A DNA stretch of 64,000 nucleotides from Prorocentrum cordatum (taxonomy: Eukaryota; Sar; Dinophyceae; Prorocentrales; Prorocentraceae). Both the position numbers and the translations under genes were made by a program. How positions within the stretch are numbered: position 1 is the first letter of the stretch; every line of letters starts with the position of its first letter. The notes under the pieces are model-generated. The model did not search any database. It was not told the DNA's origin and was given only the letters and a program-made list of their open reading frames with translations. The stretch lies in assembly GCA_963575745.1 (NCBI GenBank), contig CAUYUJ010010491.1:264994-328993 (forward strand), in the 5' to 3' direction. Below, piece by piece: positions 1-12,162 of this stretch.

Positions 1-95
1 GCCCCGCGGCCGACGACGACGGCGTGCGCGCGCGAAGAAAAAACGAATGTGTCCCGCATGGTATTATTTGACAGGGATGATGGCCCTGGCAGACA
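1..95 (+). repeat. Family A repeat, truncated copy
   Basis: This segment is nearly identical to 11,571-11,665 and to the matching parts of the other family A copies. It is cut by the window edge on the left and by a CAA microsatellite on the right. No gene is supported here. Confidence 0.8.
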
Positions 96-138
96 ACAAC
101 AACAACAACAACAACAACAGCAACAACAACAACAATAA
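96..138 (+). repeat. CAA microsatellite
   Basis: CAA triplets with one CAG, joining family A to family B. The same A-(CAA)n-B junction recurs at 13,798-13,945. Confidence 0.9.
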
Positions 139-140
139 TA

Positions 141-386
141 ATTTTAGACCGTTCGCCCTTGTATGCTCGAGTGTCCAATAACGCGTATTTCCCAAACCCT
201 CGATACCCGCCCTCTTCGTCTTCGATCGAACCCCTTTTGGGGGGTATACCTTTCTTCCCTGCAGGCCGGGCCCCGGCAAGCGGCGGGGCGGCCGCGGACC
301 GTCGGCCTGGCCAGCGGCAGCGCTGATCGGCGGGGCGGCCGCGGACCGTCGACCCGACCCCAAGAGGGACGGACAGGGGACCGACC

Positions 387-428
<42 letters not shown>

Positions 429-965
429 TCGAAGACGACGACGGCGACGACGACGACGACGGCGACGACGAGCGAAAGCGAGAGCGAGAGAGAACGACAG
501 CAGGGCCACGAAGGGCACGAAGTAGGCCACGAAGGGCGACAGCGGGGACACGAAGGGAATGCGTATGGGGCCACGAAGAGCGCGAACTAGCGGGGGCCAC
601 GAAGTGCAGATAATGCGGGGCCACAGAAGGCAACTATGAGGCCACTGAGGGTAGCAACTGGGCCACGTAGGACAATGAGGGGGACACAAATGGCGACAGC
701 GGGGCCGCGAAAGGCATGCACATGGGGCCACAGCGGGCGCGATTCCGGTGCCTGGGTGTCAGGAGCGCGGCGCTTGGGCAAATTACAGGAAATTCCAACG
801 CAAGGACATTCTTCAGTTAAGTTGCAAGCAAGTCTCCAGCGAGAGCGCGACTCCAGAGCGCCGGGAGAGCGACTCCTGCATACATTGCAAGGAAGTCCCA
901 AGCGAGAGCGCGATTCCTGAATAAAAAGCGAGGAAATCTCGGGCGGGAGCGGGGGTCCTGGCTAG
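141..965 (+). repeat. Family B dispersed repeat, copy 1
   Basis: A block of about 0.85 kb that recurs at 5,036-5,990 and 13,942-14,860. It opens with a shared stretch (tatgctcgagtgtccaat), holds a CGA microsatellite (about 386-470) and ends with repeats of an aagtctcgggcgggagcg type. Long ORFs on both strands here come from CGA triplets and CCACGAAGGGC-type repeats, so I do not call a gene. Confidence 0.8.
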
Positions 966-1029
966 GCGGCCCCTGGGGGTCCCCCGGCGAAAAGCACCCC
1001 GACCGCAGCCCGGGAGGAAGGTCTGTCTA

Positions 1030-1740
1030 CTCAAAAATGGTTTTCCTCCTGGGCACGGCCTTTCAGGCCCCCCAGAGCGCGCCAAGAGGGCCCCAGGAGG
1101 CCCCCAAGACTGCCCAAGAGGCCTCCGAGACGCCCAAAGGACGCTCCAAGACGCCGAAGATGATCCCAAGACGGCCCAAGAAGCCGCCAAGACGCTCCAA
1201 GTGGCCTCCAAGAGGCCTCACAAGAGCGCCCCGAGAGGCCCAAATCATCAATTGTACGATGGTTTTGGAAGGATTCTGGCCTTGTCGCATTTTCAGCTTT
1301 CCGATGCTCCAAGACGGCCCAAGAGGCCCCCAAGAACGCACGATGATGGCTCAAGAGGCCCCCAAGAAGGCCTCCAAACGGGCCCCGAGACGGCCCAAGA
1401 GACGCCCAAGACGGCCCAACAGAGCCCCAAGACGGCCCCAAGAAGGGCCCAAGATGGGGACCACGAGCCGAAACCTCGAGCCTTCCGCCCCAAGAGGGCC
1501 CCAGGAGGCCCCGAGAGGCCCCCAAGATGGCCCAACATGCCGCCAAGAGGTCTCCAAGAGACCCCAGGAGGCTCCAAGGAGCCTCAAAAGAGGCCCTACA
1601 AAGCTTCAAAAATGTCTCCCAGGCGCCCCCGAACGGCCTCTCAACAGACCCCAGGGCCCCCCAAAGAAGCATCTGGACGACGGCCCTGTTTGGCCCCAAG
1701 AGCACCGCAAGATGCCATCGAGAGGCTTCCTCCTCTGCCC
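1030..1740 (+). repeat. Family C composite array, copy 1
   Basis: A degenerate 11-12-bp unit (CCCAAGAGGCC type) interrupted by two conserved non-repetitive cores. Core 1 is at about 1,230-1,315 (ends ttcagctttccgatgctcc). Core 2 is at about 1,455-1,500 (ends cgagccttccgcccc). The same order recurs at 3,085, 17,860 and 57,480. The ORFs over it are periodic and have no domain. Confidence 0.75.
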
Positions 1741-2690
1741 TTTTCTCTTCCTCCCCCTCCCCATATTTATCTTCATCCTCCTCCGTTCTTTCTCGTCCTC
1801 TTCTCCTCCTCCCCACCCCCTCCCCGCCCTCATCTTCCTCCTTCCGGCGGCGCCGAAATGGCCCCGAGCCCGCGCCGAAGCAGTAGCGATCATGCAATAC
1901 GGGCCGGCGGAATGAGCGAAGCGATTGAATCAAATGCGAGGAACGCCCCACCGGGAACGGCGCGTGAGATCCCCGCCGCATGGTCTGCACGAACTCAGTC
2001 CCCTCAATTTGCGCGCACACGAACTCCTCGTACCAATACCAATTCCTCAGAGCCCGTGCAACCCCTCCTGGGCCCCCCCCCGCGGCCTGCTCATTCCGCC
2101 GGCCCGGAGGCCACAGCTGCGGAATGAGCGCTCTTTGGCCATCATTTTCGCTTCAGAACACACCTCGTTGGAAATGTTCGCCTTCAAGGCGCCGCCGGCC
2201 TCTGTCAGAGGCCTCTCCGGGAGCCCACTGACTCGATTTTGGAGGCCTCCAGACGCTCTCCTGGGGCGATCTTGGCCGTCCTCCAAGCCATTTTGGTCCA
2301 GTCTGGCAGCCCGCCCACCTCTCCTCGGCCCACTTCGACTACAACAAATAACACGCAAAAAACCTCGTAAAACACATATGACTATGTCAATTTTGGCCTT
2401 GTCGAGCCTTTATACGTGCCTCGTTTCGAACTCACGTGCGTCTTCGCGGGCTCTTTGGAAGCACGTTGGAATCAGCGGGCGCTCTCTGCGGCTGTCCTCC
2501 ACGCCTCCCGACCCCGACCTGGGCCGTCTGGCAGCATTTTTGGGACTTTCTTGGGCCGTCCTGGGCGCGCCAAGGTGGTCCCTGGAGTCCCTTTTGAGGC
2601 CCCCAAACTAACTCGGATCTCGTTTTTACGCCTCTCCGTATGCCTCTTCCTTTCGTCCACACTTCTGCACACCCTCAGGCGTCCAATTAA
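1741..2690. other. No gene seen; CT-rich then unassigned sequence
   Basis: CT-rich low-complexity DNA at 1,741-1,850 is followed by about 800 bp without a recognisable domain, repeat partner or conserved ORF. Confidence 0.5.
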
Positions 2691-2785
2691 ATAATTCTCA
2701 GACTCTCTTAGGGCTTTCTGGCGTCTTTTTAAATCATGTTCCGGCTCTCTTGGGGCTTTCTGAGAGCCTTTAAGACGCCGACCCT
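2691..2785 (+). repeat. Family D unit, copy 1
   Basis: A unit of about 90 bp (contains aaatcatgttccggctctct) that recurs at 3,893-3,985 and 4,018-4,108. Confidence 0.8.
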
Positions 2786-2817
2786 GTCGGCGTGTGGAAG
2801 ACGCATCCCGGTGTCGT

Positions 2818-2832
2818 CGTCTTGCGTGGATC

Positions 2833-2868
<36 letters not shown>

Positions 2869-2935
2869 TCCGTCGTGTCCTCGTCGTCTCCGTCTCCGTT
2901 GTCCCTCGTCGTCTTTGTCGTTCCCCGTCTCCTTG
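2818..2935 (+). repeat. CGT microsatellite
   Basis: Runs of CGT/CGTC triplets. The overlapping frames are translated repeat only. Confidence 0.85.
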
Positions 2936-3084
2936 AGCGCGCGAGCCAAAGCGACATTGAGCAACGTCGTAGTTGAGTCGTGGCGAAGCCCCTCCCTACC
3001 CTCCCCGCCGGGGGGGGGGGAGGGGGGGGGTCGCCGGGGGGGTCGCCACCCAGATACGCATCCTCCCCGGGGGGTCCCGGAGCT

Positions 3085-3735
3085 CAGAAAAGCTTCAAGA
3101 CGAGCCAAGAGCGACAGAAGACACCCCCAAAAGGGTACAAGAGGGCCTCGACTCGACGAACGATGGCCCCAAGACGCCCAAGACGGCCCGAAGACGGCCC
3201 AAGAGGCCCTCAAGACGCTCCAAGAGAGCCCCAAGAGCACACCCAAGAGGGCCCCAGGCGCGAAAATCGTCAATTTTACATCGGTTTTTGAATGATTTTG
3301 GCCTTCTCGCCTTTTCGGCTTTCCGACACTCCAAGACGGCCCAAGAGGCCCCCAAGAGGCCCCCAAGAGGCCCCCAAGAGCGCCCCAAGAGGCCTACAAG
3401 AGGGCCCCAAGACGGCCCAAGAAGGCCCCAGGACAGCCTAAGAGGCGCCCAAGACGGCCCAATAGGGCCCCAAGACGGGCCCAAGAAACGGCCAAGAGGG
3501 GGACGAGGAACCGAGAATTCGAGACTTCCGCCCTAAGAGGCCCCCGGGAAGCCCCAAGAGGCCCCCAAAAGGCCCCAAGAGGCCCCCGAGCGGCGCCAAG
3601 ACGCCCCCAAGATGCGCCGAAGACGGCCTCCGGAAGCCCCAAGAGGCCCAAAAGAGGCCCCAAGAGGCCCCACAACGGCCCCCAAGAGGCTTCAAGTTGC
3701 CTTCCAGACGCCCCCGAGAGGTCAAACACGAGATC
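3085..3735 (+). repeat. Family C composite array, copy 2
   Basis: Same organisation as copy 1. Core 1 is at about 3,262-3,338 (ggctttccgacactcc) and core 2 at about 3,500-3,535, both embedded in CCAAGAGGCC units. Confidence 0.75.
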
Positions 3736-3892
3736 CCAACCAACATCCATAAGGCCTCCTCCTCCTCCCCCTTCACCCTTCCTCCTCCTACTCCCTTCCG
3801 CCTCCTCCTCCTCCTCCTCCTCCTCCTGCCCCCCCCCTCGTGTTGTCTTTCGTCATCTTCAGGGTCGGCGGCAACGGCCGTAAGGCCTTCGC

Positions 3893-4108
3893 AATAATTC
3901 TCAGACTCTCTTAGGGTTTTCTGGCGTCTTTTTAAATCATGTTCCGGCTCTCTTGGGGCTTTCTGAGAGCCTTTAAGACCCCACTTTCGTATTTTTCCAG
4001 GCCCTCTGAGACCTTATTGTCAAATCTGGCGTCTTTTTTAAATCATGTTCCGGCTCTCTTGGGGCTCTCTGGGAGTCTTTAAGACCCCACTTTCGTATCT
4101 TCCCCGGC
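3893..4108 (+). repeat. Family D units, two tandem copies
   Basis: Two units spaced about 126 bp, each with tcatgttccggctctcttgg followed by ccccactttcgtat. The arrangement is a short tandem array. Confidence 0.8.
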
Positions 4109-4439
4109 CCCCTAAGACCTTATTGTCCAAGAATACTGGGGGGGGAGCCTTCCCTACTGTCGTACCAACCCGGGCCTTCCGGCACCCTCTTGTCCAAGAA
4201 TACCGGGCCGGAGCCTTGAATCCTTCCGCACCCTCACATCACACAGCCTGGCGCGCGCACGCTCCCAACAGACACCAGCCGGAGGCGCGGGTGAGAGGAG
4301 GTACACACCCACAGCACGAAGAGATTACTGACAAAGCCCAGCCAAGGCTGAGTGAACACCCCCGCTACATCCCGATTTGCCCCCCACGCAACCTCCGCGT
4401 TCCAAAAAAAAATGGGGCGGCGGTGTCTGACCCCTCAGG
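4109..4439. other. No gene seen
   Basis: Tail of the family D array (repeated ttgtccaagaatac) followed by about 200 bp of unassigned sequence. Confidence 0.5.
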
Positions 4440-4680
4440 GGCGTTCAATTGAATAAGATGCGAGGAAGTCTCGGGCGGGAGCGGGGGTCCTGGCCAAATT
4501 GCAAGGAAGTCTCAGGCGGGAGCCGTTGTTGTTGTAACCCGGGGGCCAGGGGCCCAGTTTGAGCAGGAAGACTTTCCCTGTCAAAGAACAAGGTGCGAGC
4601 GTCGAGGGGCACACTTTGATTGAGACAAAAATATGCACTGGTGGGGGGATCAACAATAATTATTCTGCAAAAATGAAAAC
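4440..4680 (+). repeat. Family B, 3' end only
   Basis: This matches the last 240 bp of the longer B copies at about 5,820-6,040, including a caacaataattattct end that leads directly into CAA repeats. Confidence 0.75.
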
Positions 4681-4682
4681 TC

Positions 4683-4735
<53 letters not shown>

Positions 4736-5034
4736 CGGCAACAACAGCAACAACAGCAACAAACAAACAAACAAACAAACAAACAAACTACAAACAACAA
4801 ACAACAAACAACAAAAAACAACAACAGCAACAACAACAACAACCACAACCACAACAACAACCACAACAACAACAACCAACAACAACAACAACAACAACGA
4901 CGACAACGACAACAACAACAACAACAACAACAACCACAACAACAACAACCACAACCACAACAACAACCACAACAACAACAACAACAACCAACAACAACAA
5001 CAACCAACAACAACAACCACAACAACAACAACAA
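4683..5034 (+). repeat. CAA/CAAA microsatellite
   Basis: About 350 bp of CAA with CAAA, CCA and CGA variants. Long poly-Q, poly-V, poly-C and poly-L frames here are repeat translations. Confidence 0.95.
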
Positions 5035-5035
5035 T

Positions 5036-5283
5036 AAGTTTAAGACTGTTAGCCCTTATATGCTCGAGTGTCCAATAACGCGTATTTCCCAAACCCTCGA
5101 TACCCGCCCTCTTCGTCTTCGATCGAACCCTTTTTGGGGGGTATACCGTGCTTCCCTGCAGGCCGGGCCCCCGCAAGCGGCGGGGCGGCCGCGGACCGCC
5201 GGCCTGGCCAGCGGCAGCGCTGATCGGCGGGGCGGCCGCGGACCGTCGACCCGACCCCAAGAGGGACGGACAGGGGACCGACC

Positions 5284-5319
<36 letters not shown>

Positions 5320-5990
5320 TCGAAGACGACGGCGACGACGACGACAACGGCGACGACGAGCGAAAGCGAGAGCGAGAGAGAACGACAGCAGGGCCACGAA
5401 GGGCACGAAGTAGGCCACGAAGGGCGACAGCGGGGACACGAAGGGAATGCGTATGGGGCCACGAAGAGCGCGAACGAGCGGGGGGCCACGAAGTGCAGAT
5501 AATGCGGGGCCACAGAAGGCAACTATGGGGCCACTGAGGGTAGCAACTGGGCCACGTAGGACAGTGAGGGGGACACAAATGGCGACAGCGGGGCCACGAA
5601 GGGCATGCACATGGGGCCACAACGGGCGCGACTCCTGGGTGCCTGGGTGTCGGGAGCGCGGCGCTTGGGCAAATTGCAAGAAATTCCAACGCAAGGCCAT
5701 TCTTCAGTAAGTTGCAAGCAAGTCTCCAGCGAGAGCGCGACTCCAGAGCGCCGGGAGAGCGGGAGCGATTCCTGAATAAATGTAAGGAAGTCCCAGCGAG
5801 AGCGCGATTCCTGAATAAAATGCGAGGAAGTCTCGGGCGGGAGCGGGGGTCGGCTAAATTGTAAGGAAATCTCAAGCGGGAGCCGTTGTTGTTGTAACCC
5901 GGGGGCCAGGGGGCCAGCTTGAGCAGGAAGACTTCCCCTGTCAAAAAACAGGGTACGACCGGCGAGGGGCACACTTGATTGAGAAAAACA
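5036..5990 (+). repeat. Family B dispersed repeat, copy 2
   Basis: A near-identical second copy of the block at 141-965, extended at the 3' side. The internal CGA array is at about 5,284-5,360. Confidence 0.8.
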
Positions 5991-6039
5991 ATATGCACCG
6001 GTGAGGGGGGATCAACAATAATTATTCTCGAGAATTCAA

Positions 6040-6063
6040 CAACAACAACAACAACAACAACAA
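6040..6063 (+). repeat. CAA microsatellite
   Basis: A short CAA run at the family B to family A junction. Confidence 0.8.
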
Positions 6064-6084
6064 TCATTTTACCCGAACGCTCAG

Positions 6085-6300
6085 TGTTCTCACCAGTGCC
6101 AGGGTTTTCATGCGACGCGAGACAATACCCCCACTTCGTGGGGGGGCAGTTCAAGCTCTACCAAATATCAAAACGACTCTTCGCGACCACCCAAACCCAG
6201 CTTCCCGCCCTATGACGTTGGGACACTTCACTTCGTGGCGTGCGGACGACCGTGGCTACTACACTGGCGTGGGGTAAACACCCACAGAACTTGGTCACTT
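6085..6300 (+). repeat. Family A repeat, 5' part
   Basis: This matches the first 215 bp of the units at 7,251 and 11,388. It contains the conserved hairpin CCCCCAC-TTC-GTGGGGG at about 6,128-6,145 and then breaks into unrelated AG-rich DNA (6,355-6,415). Confidence 0.75.
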
Positions 6301-6470
6301 ATTCGGGGCGCGCGTGTGCCCAGCATCCTGCAATTGTGACATACAATACATGACACAGACAGACAGAGAGAGAGAGAGACAGAGAGCAGACAGAGAGAGA
6401 GACAGAGAGAGCGGAGTTGGTCACATTTTTGGGGCAAGTTCCTGAGATCGTCGTGTTTTTTGTTGGTCTT

Positions 6471-7060
6471 GCGCGCACGAATGTCCACTTTACTTTTTTT
6501 TGCAGGGGAGTATTGAAATTTGATTATGTTAGAACAAGAAAAAGTAGCTCGCGCGAGCTCATGTAACATAAATGTTGAAAAACCATTGGTTTTGTGGGAG
6601 TCGGACAGCGCGCGCGGGATGAAATTTGGACATTTTTTTTTGAAAAACCATTGGGTTTTTGATGTTTTTATGTTGAAATCGTTATGAAACCTAAGGTTCT
6701 GGAAGGATTTCGTCTTGCGCGCGCGAATGTCCACTTTACCTTATTTTTTGAAAGGGATTATTGAAATTTGATTATGTTAGAACAAGAAAAAGGAGCTCGC
6801 GCGAGCTCATGTAACATAAATGTTGAAAAACCATTGGTTTTGTGGGATTCGGACAGCGCGCGCGGAAGGACATTTTGACAATTTTTTCTTGAAAAACCAT
6901 TGGGTTTTTGATGTTTTTATGTTAAAATCGCTACGAAACCTAAGGTTTTGGAAGGATTTCGTCTTGCGCGCACGAATGTACACTTTACCTTATTTTTTGC
7001 AAGGGATTCTTGCAATTTGATCAAGTAAGAACAAGAATTTTCATTTTATAGTGTTTTTTG
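6471..7060 (+). repeat. 246-bp tandem repeat (about 2.4 units)
   Basis: Units start near 6,471, 6,718 and 6,964 with a gcgcgaatgtccactttac-type sequence. Each full unit carries a perfect palindrome built on agctcgcgcgagct (about 6,547 and 6,794). It equals the 3' half of family A units. ORFs here are repeat-borne. Confidence 0.8.
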
Positions 7061-7250
7061 CAAGGGAAAACGGAGTACAACAAAACAACCGGATCCGGTA
7101 ATAATTCACTTTTCTGAAGCTTTCGCTAAAAAATGATGAGCTGCGGCCTAGGTTTTGGAGGGGGGTCGCGCACCAGGGGTCCCAACAATAATTATTCTTT
7201 AGAAGTAATAATGTTCAACATCAAACAATCATTTTACCCGAACGCTCAGT

Positions 7251-8010
7251 GTTCTCACCAGTGCCAGGGTTTTCATGCGACGCGAGACAATACCCCCACT
7301 TCGTGGGGGGGCAGTTCAAGCTCTACAAAATATCCAAACGACTCTTCGCGACCACCCAAACCCAGCTTCCCGCCCTATGACGTTGGGACACTTCACTTCG
7401 TGGCGTGCGGACGACCGTGGATACTACACTGGCGTGGGGTACACACCCACAGAACCCAATGGTTTTTGGAGATTTCGGCGTGCGCGCGCGAAGAAAAAAC
7501 GAATGTGTCCCGCATGGTATTATTTGACAGGGATGATGGCCCTGGCAGGTGCGCAACCGTTGTCGCAGAAGTCGAAAAAGTTGCTCGCAAAAGCCCGTTT
7601 GACAGAAATGTTTAAAAAGTGTTGGGTTTCCTACGAATCCGCAAGAGCGCGCGGGATGAAATTTTGACAATTTTTTTGAAAAACCATTGGTTGTTTGATG
7701 TTTTTATGTTAAAATCGCTACGAAAACTAAGGTTTTGGAAGGATTTCGTCTTGCGCGCGCGAATGTCCACTTTACCTTATTTTTGCAAGGGATTCTTGAA
7801 ATTTGATTATATTTGAACAAGAAATTTCATTTTATAGTGTTTTTTGCAAGGGAAAACGGATTACAACAAAACAACCGGATCTTGATCAACTCGAATTACC
7901 TGAGGCTTCCTCACGAAAATGATGAAAACGTGGCTGCGGCCTAGGCGCGGCGGGGGGGGCGCGCACCAGGGGGCCCAACAATAATTATTCTTTAGAATTA
8001 ATAATGTTCA
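7251..8010 (+). repeat. Family A repeat, full unit
   Basis: A unit of about 0.75 kb, starting gttctcaccagtgccagg and ending taataatgttcaacaac. It runs into a CAA array at 8,006-8,035. Full copies are also at 11,388, 12,163 and 13,062. Confidence 0.85.
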
Positions 8011-8215
8011 ACAACAACAACAACAACAACAACAAAGCAAGGGCGGCCAGCGCCGACCCGTCGGGACCCGCCCCCGGCAACAACCACAACAACGACCCCC
8101 CCCACACACAACACCACACAACGCCGTTTGAATTCGATTTATGTGAACATCTGCGGACCTTCCTCTCTGGCCAACGAATCCCTTGCGGCAAAAAGCATGT
8201 GTTGCACCGGCGAAG

Positions 8216-11195
8216 AGGAATTCCCAGGAATCGTCGGAATGTCAGAAGTCCTAGGAAATCCTTAGGAATTCCGAGAATTCCTAGAATCCTGAGAATTTCC
8301 TAGGAATCATTCGAAATTACCTAGGTATCCTCAAGAATTCCTCGGAATTGCTTACGGAAATTCATGAGGAATTGCCGTCGGAATACTAAGAATTTACTTC
8401 GGAATCCGTAGGAATTCGTTACTGACACGAAAACATTAAGAATCATAGGAATCTTAGGAATCCCTGGGGAACTCTTTGTGGAGCTGAGGAATCCTAGGAA
8501 TTCCTACGAATCCGTAGAATCCCTAGGAATCCTTTCTTGGAATCCTTGAATTCCTAAGAATCCTGTTGAATTTGTAGGGTAGGACCTAGGAATCCTTTGC
8601 AACTCCTAGGGATATTCGGAATTCCTTCGGAATTCTTAGGAATCATTAGGAATTCCTAGGCGTCCTTAGGAATTCCTAGGAATCCTCAGGAATTCCTAGG
8701 AATCCTCCGGAATTCCTAAGAATCCTTAGGAATTCCTGGGGATCCTTAGGAATTCTTAGGTATCGTTAGGAATTCTTACGAATCCTCCGGATTCCCCAGG
8801 AAACCTTAGGAATTCCTACGGATCCTTTGGAATTCCTACGATTCCTTAGGAATTCCTACGAATCCTTCGGAATTCGTAAGAATCCTCAGGAATTCCTGGG
8901 AATCCTTGGGAATTCCTACGGATCCTTCGGAATTCATAAGAATCTTCCAGAATTCCTAAGCATGCTTCGAATTCCCAGGAATCCTTCGGAATTCCGTGTG
9001 ATCCTTCGGGATTGCTAGGAGTCCTTAGGAATTCCCAGGAATCCTTCGGAATTCCTGGGAATCCTTAGGAACTCCTGAGAATTCCTAAGAATCCTTAGGA
9101 ATCCTGCAGATGTCCTGGCATTCCTTGGAAATTCTCAGGAATCCTTAGGAATTCCTAGGAATCCTTAGGAATTCCTCGGAATCCTTCGGAATTCCTTCGG
9201 AATTCCGAGGAATGCTTGAAAATTCCTATGGATCCTTAAGAATTCCTAAGAATCCTCAGGAATTCCTCGGAACCCTAAAGAATTCATAGAAATCCTTCGG
9301 AATTCCAAGGAAAGTCCTAAGAATTCTCAGGAATTCCTGCGAACCCTTAGAAATTCCTAGGAATCCTTCGGAAGTCCTGGGAATCCTTCGGAATTTCTAA
9401 GATTTTTGTTGAATTCCTAAGAATTCCTAAGAATCCTTAGTAACCCTTAAGAATTCCTGCGAATCCTTCGGAATTCTCCGGAATCATTAGGAATTCCCAG
9501 GAATCTTTAGGAATTCCTGGGAATCCTTGGGAATTCCTAGGAATCCTTCTAGAATTCATAGGAATCGTTAGGAATTCTTAGGAATCCTTTTGGAATTCCT
9601 GTGAATCCTTCGGAATTCCTGTGAATCCTATGGATTTCCAAAGAAACACTAAGAATCCTTAGGAATCCTTAGGACTTCCTAAGGATCCTTCGGGATTCCC
9701 AGGGATCCTTAGGAATTCATGCGAATCCTTAGGACGTCCTAGGAAGCCTTAGGAATTCCTAAGGATCCTTCGGAATTCATAGGAATCCTTCGGAATTTCT
9801 AAGAAGCCTTCGGAACTCTTAGGGATCCTTAGGAATTCCTAAGCGTCCTTCGGAATTCATAGATCTCCTTGGGAATTCCTAGGAATCGCTCGGAATTCCT
9901 AGGAATCCTCAGGAATTCCTAGGAACCCTAAGGAATTCCAATGGATCCTTCGGAATTCCCTGGACTCCTTCGGCATTGCTAGGAATCCTTTGGAATTCCT
10001 AGGAATACTTTAGAATTCCTACGAATTCTTCGGAATTCTCAAAAATTCCTAAGAATCCTTAGTAACCCTTAGGAAATCCTGTGAATCCTTCGGAATTCTC
10101 CGGAATCCTTTAATTATTGGGAATCCTTAGGAATTTTAAAGAATCCGTAGGAATCCCTAGGAACCTTAGAAATTCCTAGGAATCCTCAGGAATTCGCATG
10201 AATCCTTAGGAATTCCTAAGAATCCTTCGGAATCCCCAGAAATCCTTAGGAATTGGTAGGAATCATTAGGAATTGCTACGGATCCTTTGGAATTCCTACG
10301 ACTGCTTAGGAATTCCTGTGAGTTCTTAGGATTTCCTATGAACCATTAGGAATTCCTAGGAATCCTTGGGAATTTCTGAGAATCCTCAGGAATTCCTAAG
10401 AATCCTTAGGAATTCCTAGGAACCCTTCGGAATTCTTAGGGATCCTTCGGAATTCCTACGAATCCTTTGGAATTCCTATGGATCCTTCGGAATTCCTAAG
10501 AATCCTTGGGAATTCCTAGGAATCGCTCGGAATTCCTAGGAATCCTCGGGAATTCCTAGGAATCCTTAGGAATTCCTAGGGGGCCTTTGGAATTACTGCG
10601 AATCCTTCGGGATTCGTGGGAATCCTTCTGAATTCTCAGGAATCCTCCGGAATTCGTAGGAATCCTTTGGAATTCCAAAGAATCTGTTTGGAAATCCTAG
10701 GAATCATTAGGAATTCCACGGAATCCAGAGGAATTCCTAAGAATACTTAGGAATGCCATGGAATCCTTCGGACTTGCTAGGAATCCTTAGGTTCGGAATT
10801 CTCAAGAATTCCTAAGAATCCTTAAGAATCCCTGGGAATCCTTTGGACTTCTCAAGAATCCTTAGGAATCCATCGAAACCCGTAGGAATTCCGAGGAATC
10901 ATTGGGAATTTCTGCGAATCCTTAGACATTCCTAATGATCCTTAGGAATTCCTAGGAATCCTGAGGATTCCTGGAAATCCTTCGGAATTCTTAGGAACCC
11001 TTTGGAATTCCTAGGAATTCCCAAGAATTCCTAGGAATCCTGAGGAATTCCTAGGAATCCTCCGGAATCCCGTGGAATCCTTAGAAATTCCTTGGAATCC
11101 TCCGGAATTCCTACGAATCCTTAGGAAGTCCTAGGAATCCTTCGGAATTCCTAGGAATCCTTAGGAATTCCTAGGAATCCTTAGGAATTCCGCTT
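8216..11195 (+). repeat. 20-bp satellite, about 3 kb
   Basis: About 150 degenerate copies of a 20-bp unit made of two related decamers, ggaattccta and ggaatcctta. Most units hold the palindrome GGAATTCC. The array starts abruptly after about 8,213 and ends abruptly at ggaattccgcttgttgtg. It has no open frame of note. Confidence 0.95.
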
Positions 11196-11257
11196 GTTGT
11201 GAATGTTGTGGGGGGGGGTGTTGTGGAACACGGGTCGCGGCGCCCCGCCCTTACTAA

Positions 11258-11282
11258 CAACAGCAACAGCAACAGCAACAGT

Positions 11283-11366
<84 letters not shown>
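11258..11366 (+). repeat. CAACAG then CAA microsatellite
   Basis: Six-base CAACAG units pass into CAA, again placed directly before a family A unit. Confidence 0.9.
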
Positions 11367-11387
11367 TACTAGCACGTGGGGACACTC

Positions 11388-12130
11388 CGTTCTCACCAGT
11401 GCCAGGGTTTTCATAGGAGGCGGGCAATACCCCCACTTTGTGGGGGGGCCGGTTCAAGCTCTACCAAATTTTCAAACGACTCTTCGCCACCACCCACACC
11501 CAGCTTCCCGCCCTATGACGTTCGGACACTTCACTTCGTGGCATGCGGACGACCGTGGCAACTATTCAGGGCCCCGCGGCCGACGACGACGGCGTGCGCG
11601 CGCGAAGAAAAAACGAATGTGTCCCGCATGGTATTATTTGACAGGGATGATGGCCATGGCAGGTGCGCAACCGTTGTCGCAGAAGTTCGAAAAAGTTGCT
11701 CGCAAAAGCCCGTTTGACAGAAATGTTTAAAAAGTGTTGGGTTTCCTACGAATCCGCAAGAGCGCGCGGGATGAAATTTTGACAATTTTTTTTTGAAAAA
11801 CCATTGGTTTTTTTTGATGTTTTTATGTTAAAATCGCTACGAAAACTAAGGTTTTGGAAGGATTTCGTCTTGCGCGCGCGAATGTCCACTTTACATTATT
11901 TGTTTCAAGGGATTCTTGAAGTTTGATTATATTAGAACAAGAAATGTCATTTTCTATTGTTTTTTGCAAGGGAAAGCGGGTTACAACAAAACAACCGGAT
12001 CTTGATCAACTCGAATTACCTGAGGCTTCCTCACGAAAATGATGAAAACGTGGCTGCGGCCTAGGCGCGGCGGGGGGGGCGCGCACCAGGGGGCCCAACA
12101 ATAATTATTCTTTAGAATTAATAATGTTCA
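11388..12130 (+). repeat. Family A repeat, full unit
   Basis: The hairpin CCCCCAC-TTT-GTGGGGG is at about 11,430. The end taataatgttcaacaac runs into four CAA triplets. Confidence 0.85.
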
Positions 12131-12162
12131 ACAACAACAATCATTTAAGACTGGGGACACTC

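Noticed and set aside
1030-2127. ORFs of about 290-330 codons on both strands
   Set aside because: They are translations of the CCAAGAGGCCC array. Equal openness in several frames and strands comes from the lack of stops in the unit, not from coding.
4683-5034. Long open frames of poly-Gln, poly-Val, poly-Cys or poly-Leu
   Set aside because: All six frames of a CAA microsatellite stay open. They carry no non-repeat sequence. The same applies at 11,258, 12,903, 13,798, 15,247, 30,720, 51,958, 53,505 and 62,555.
8216-11195. CRISPR-like array
   Set aside because: Units are contiguous 20-mers without spacers and too degenerate; this is a satellite in a eukaryotic context.
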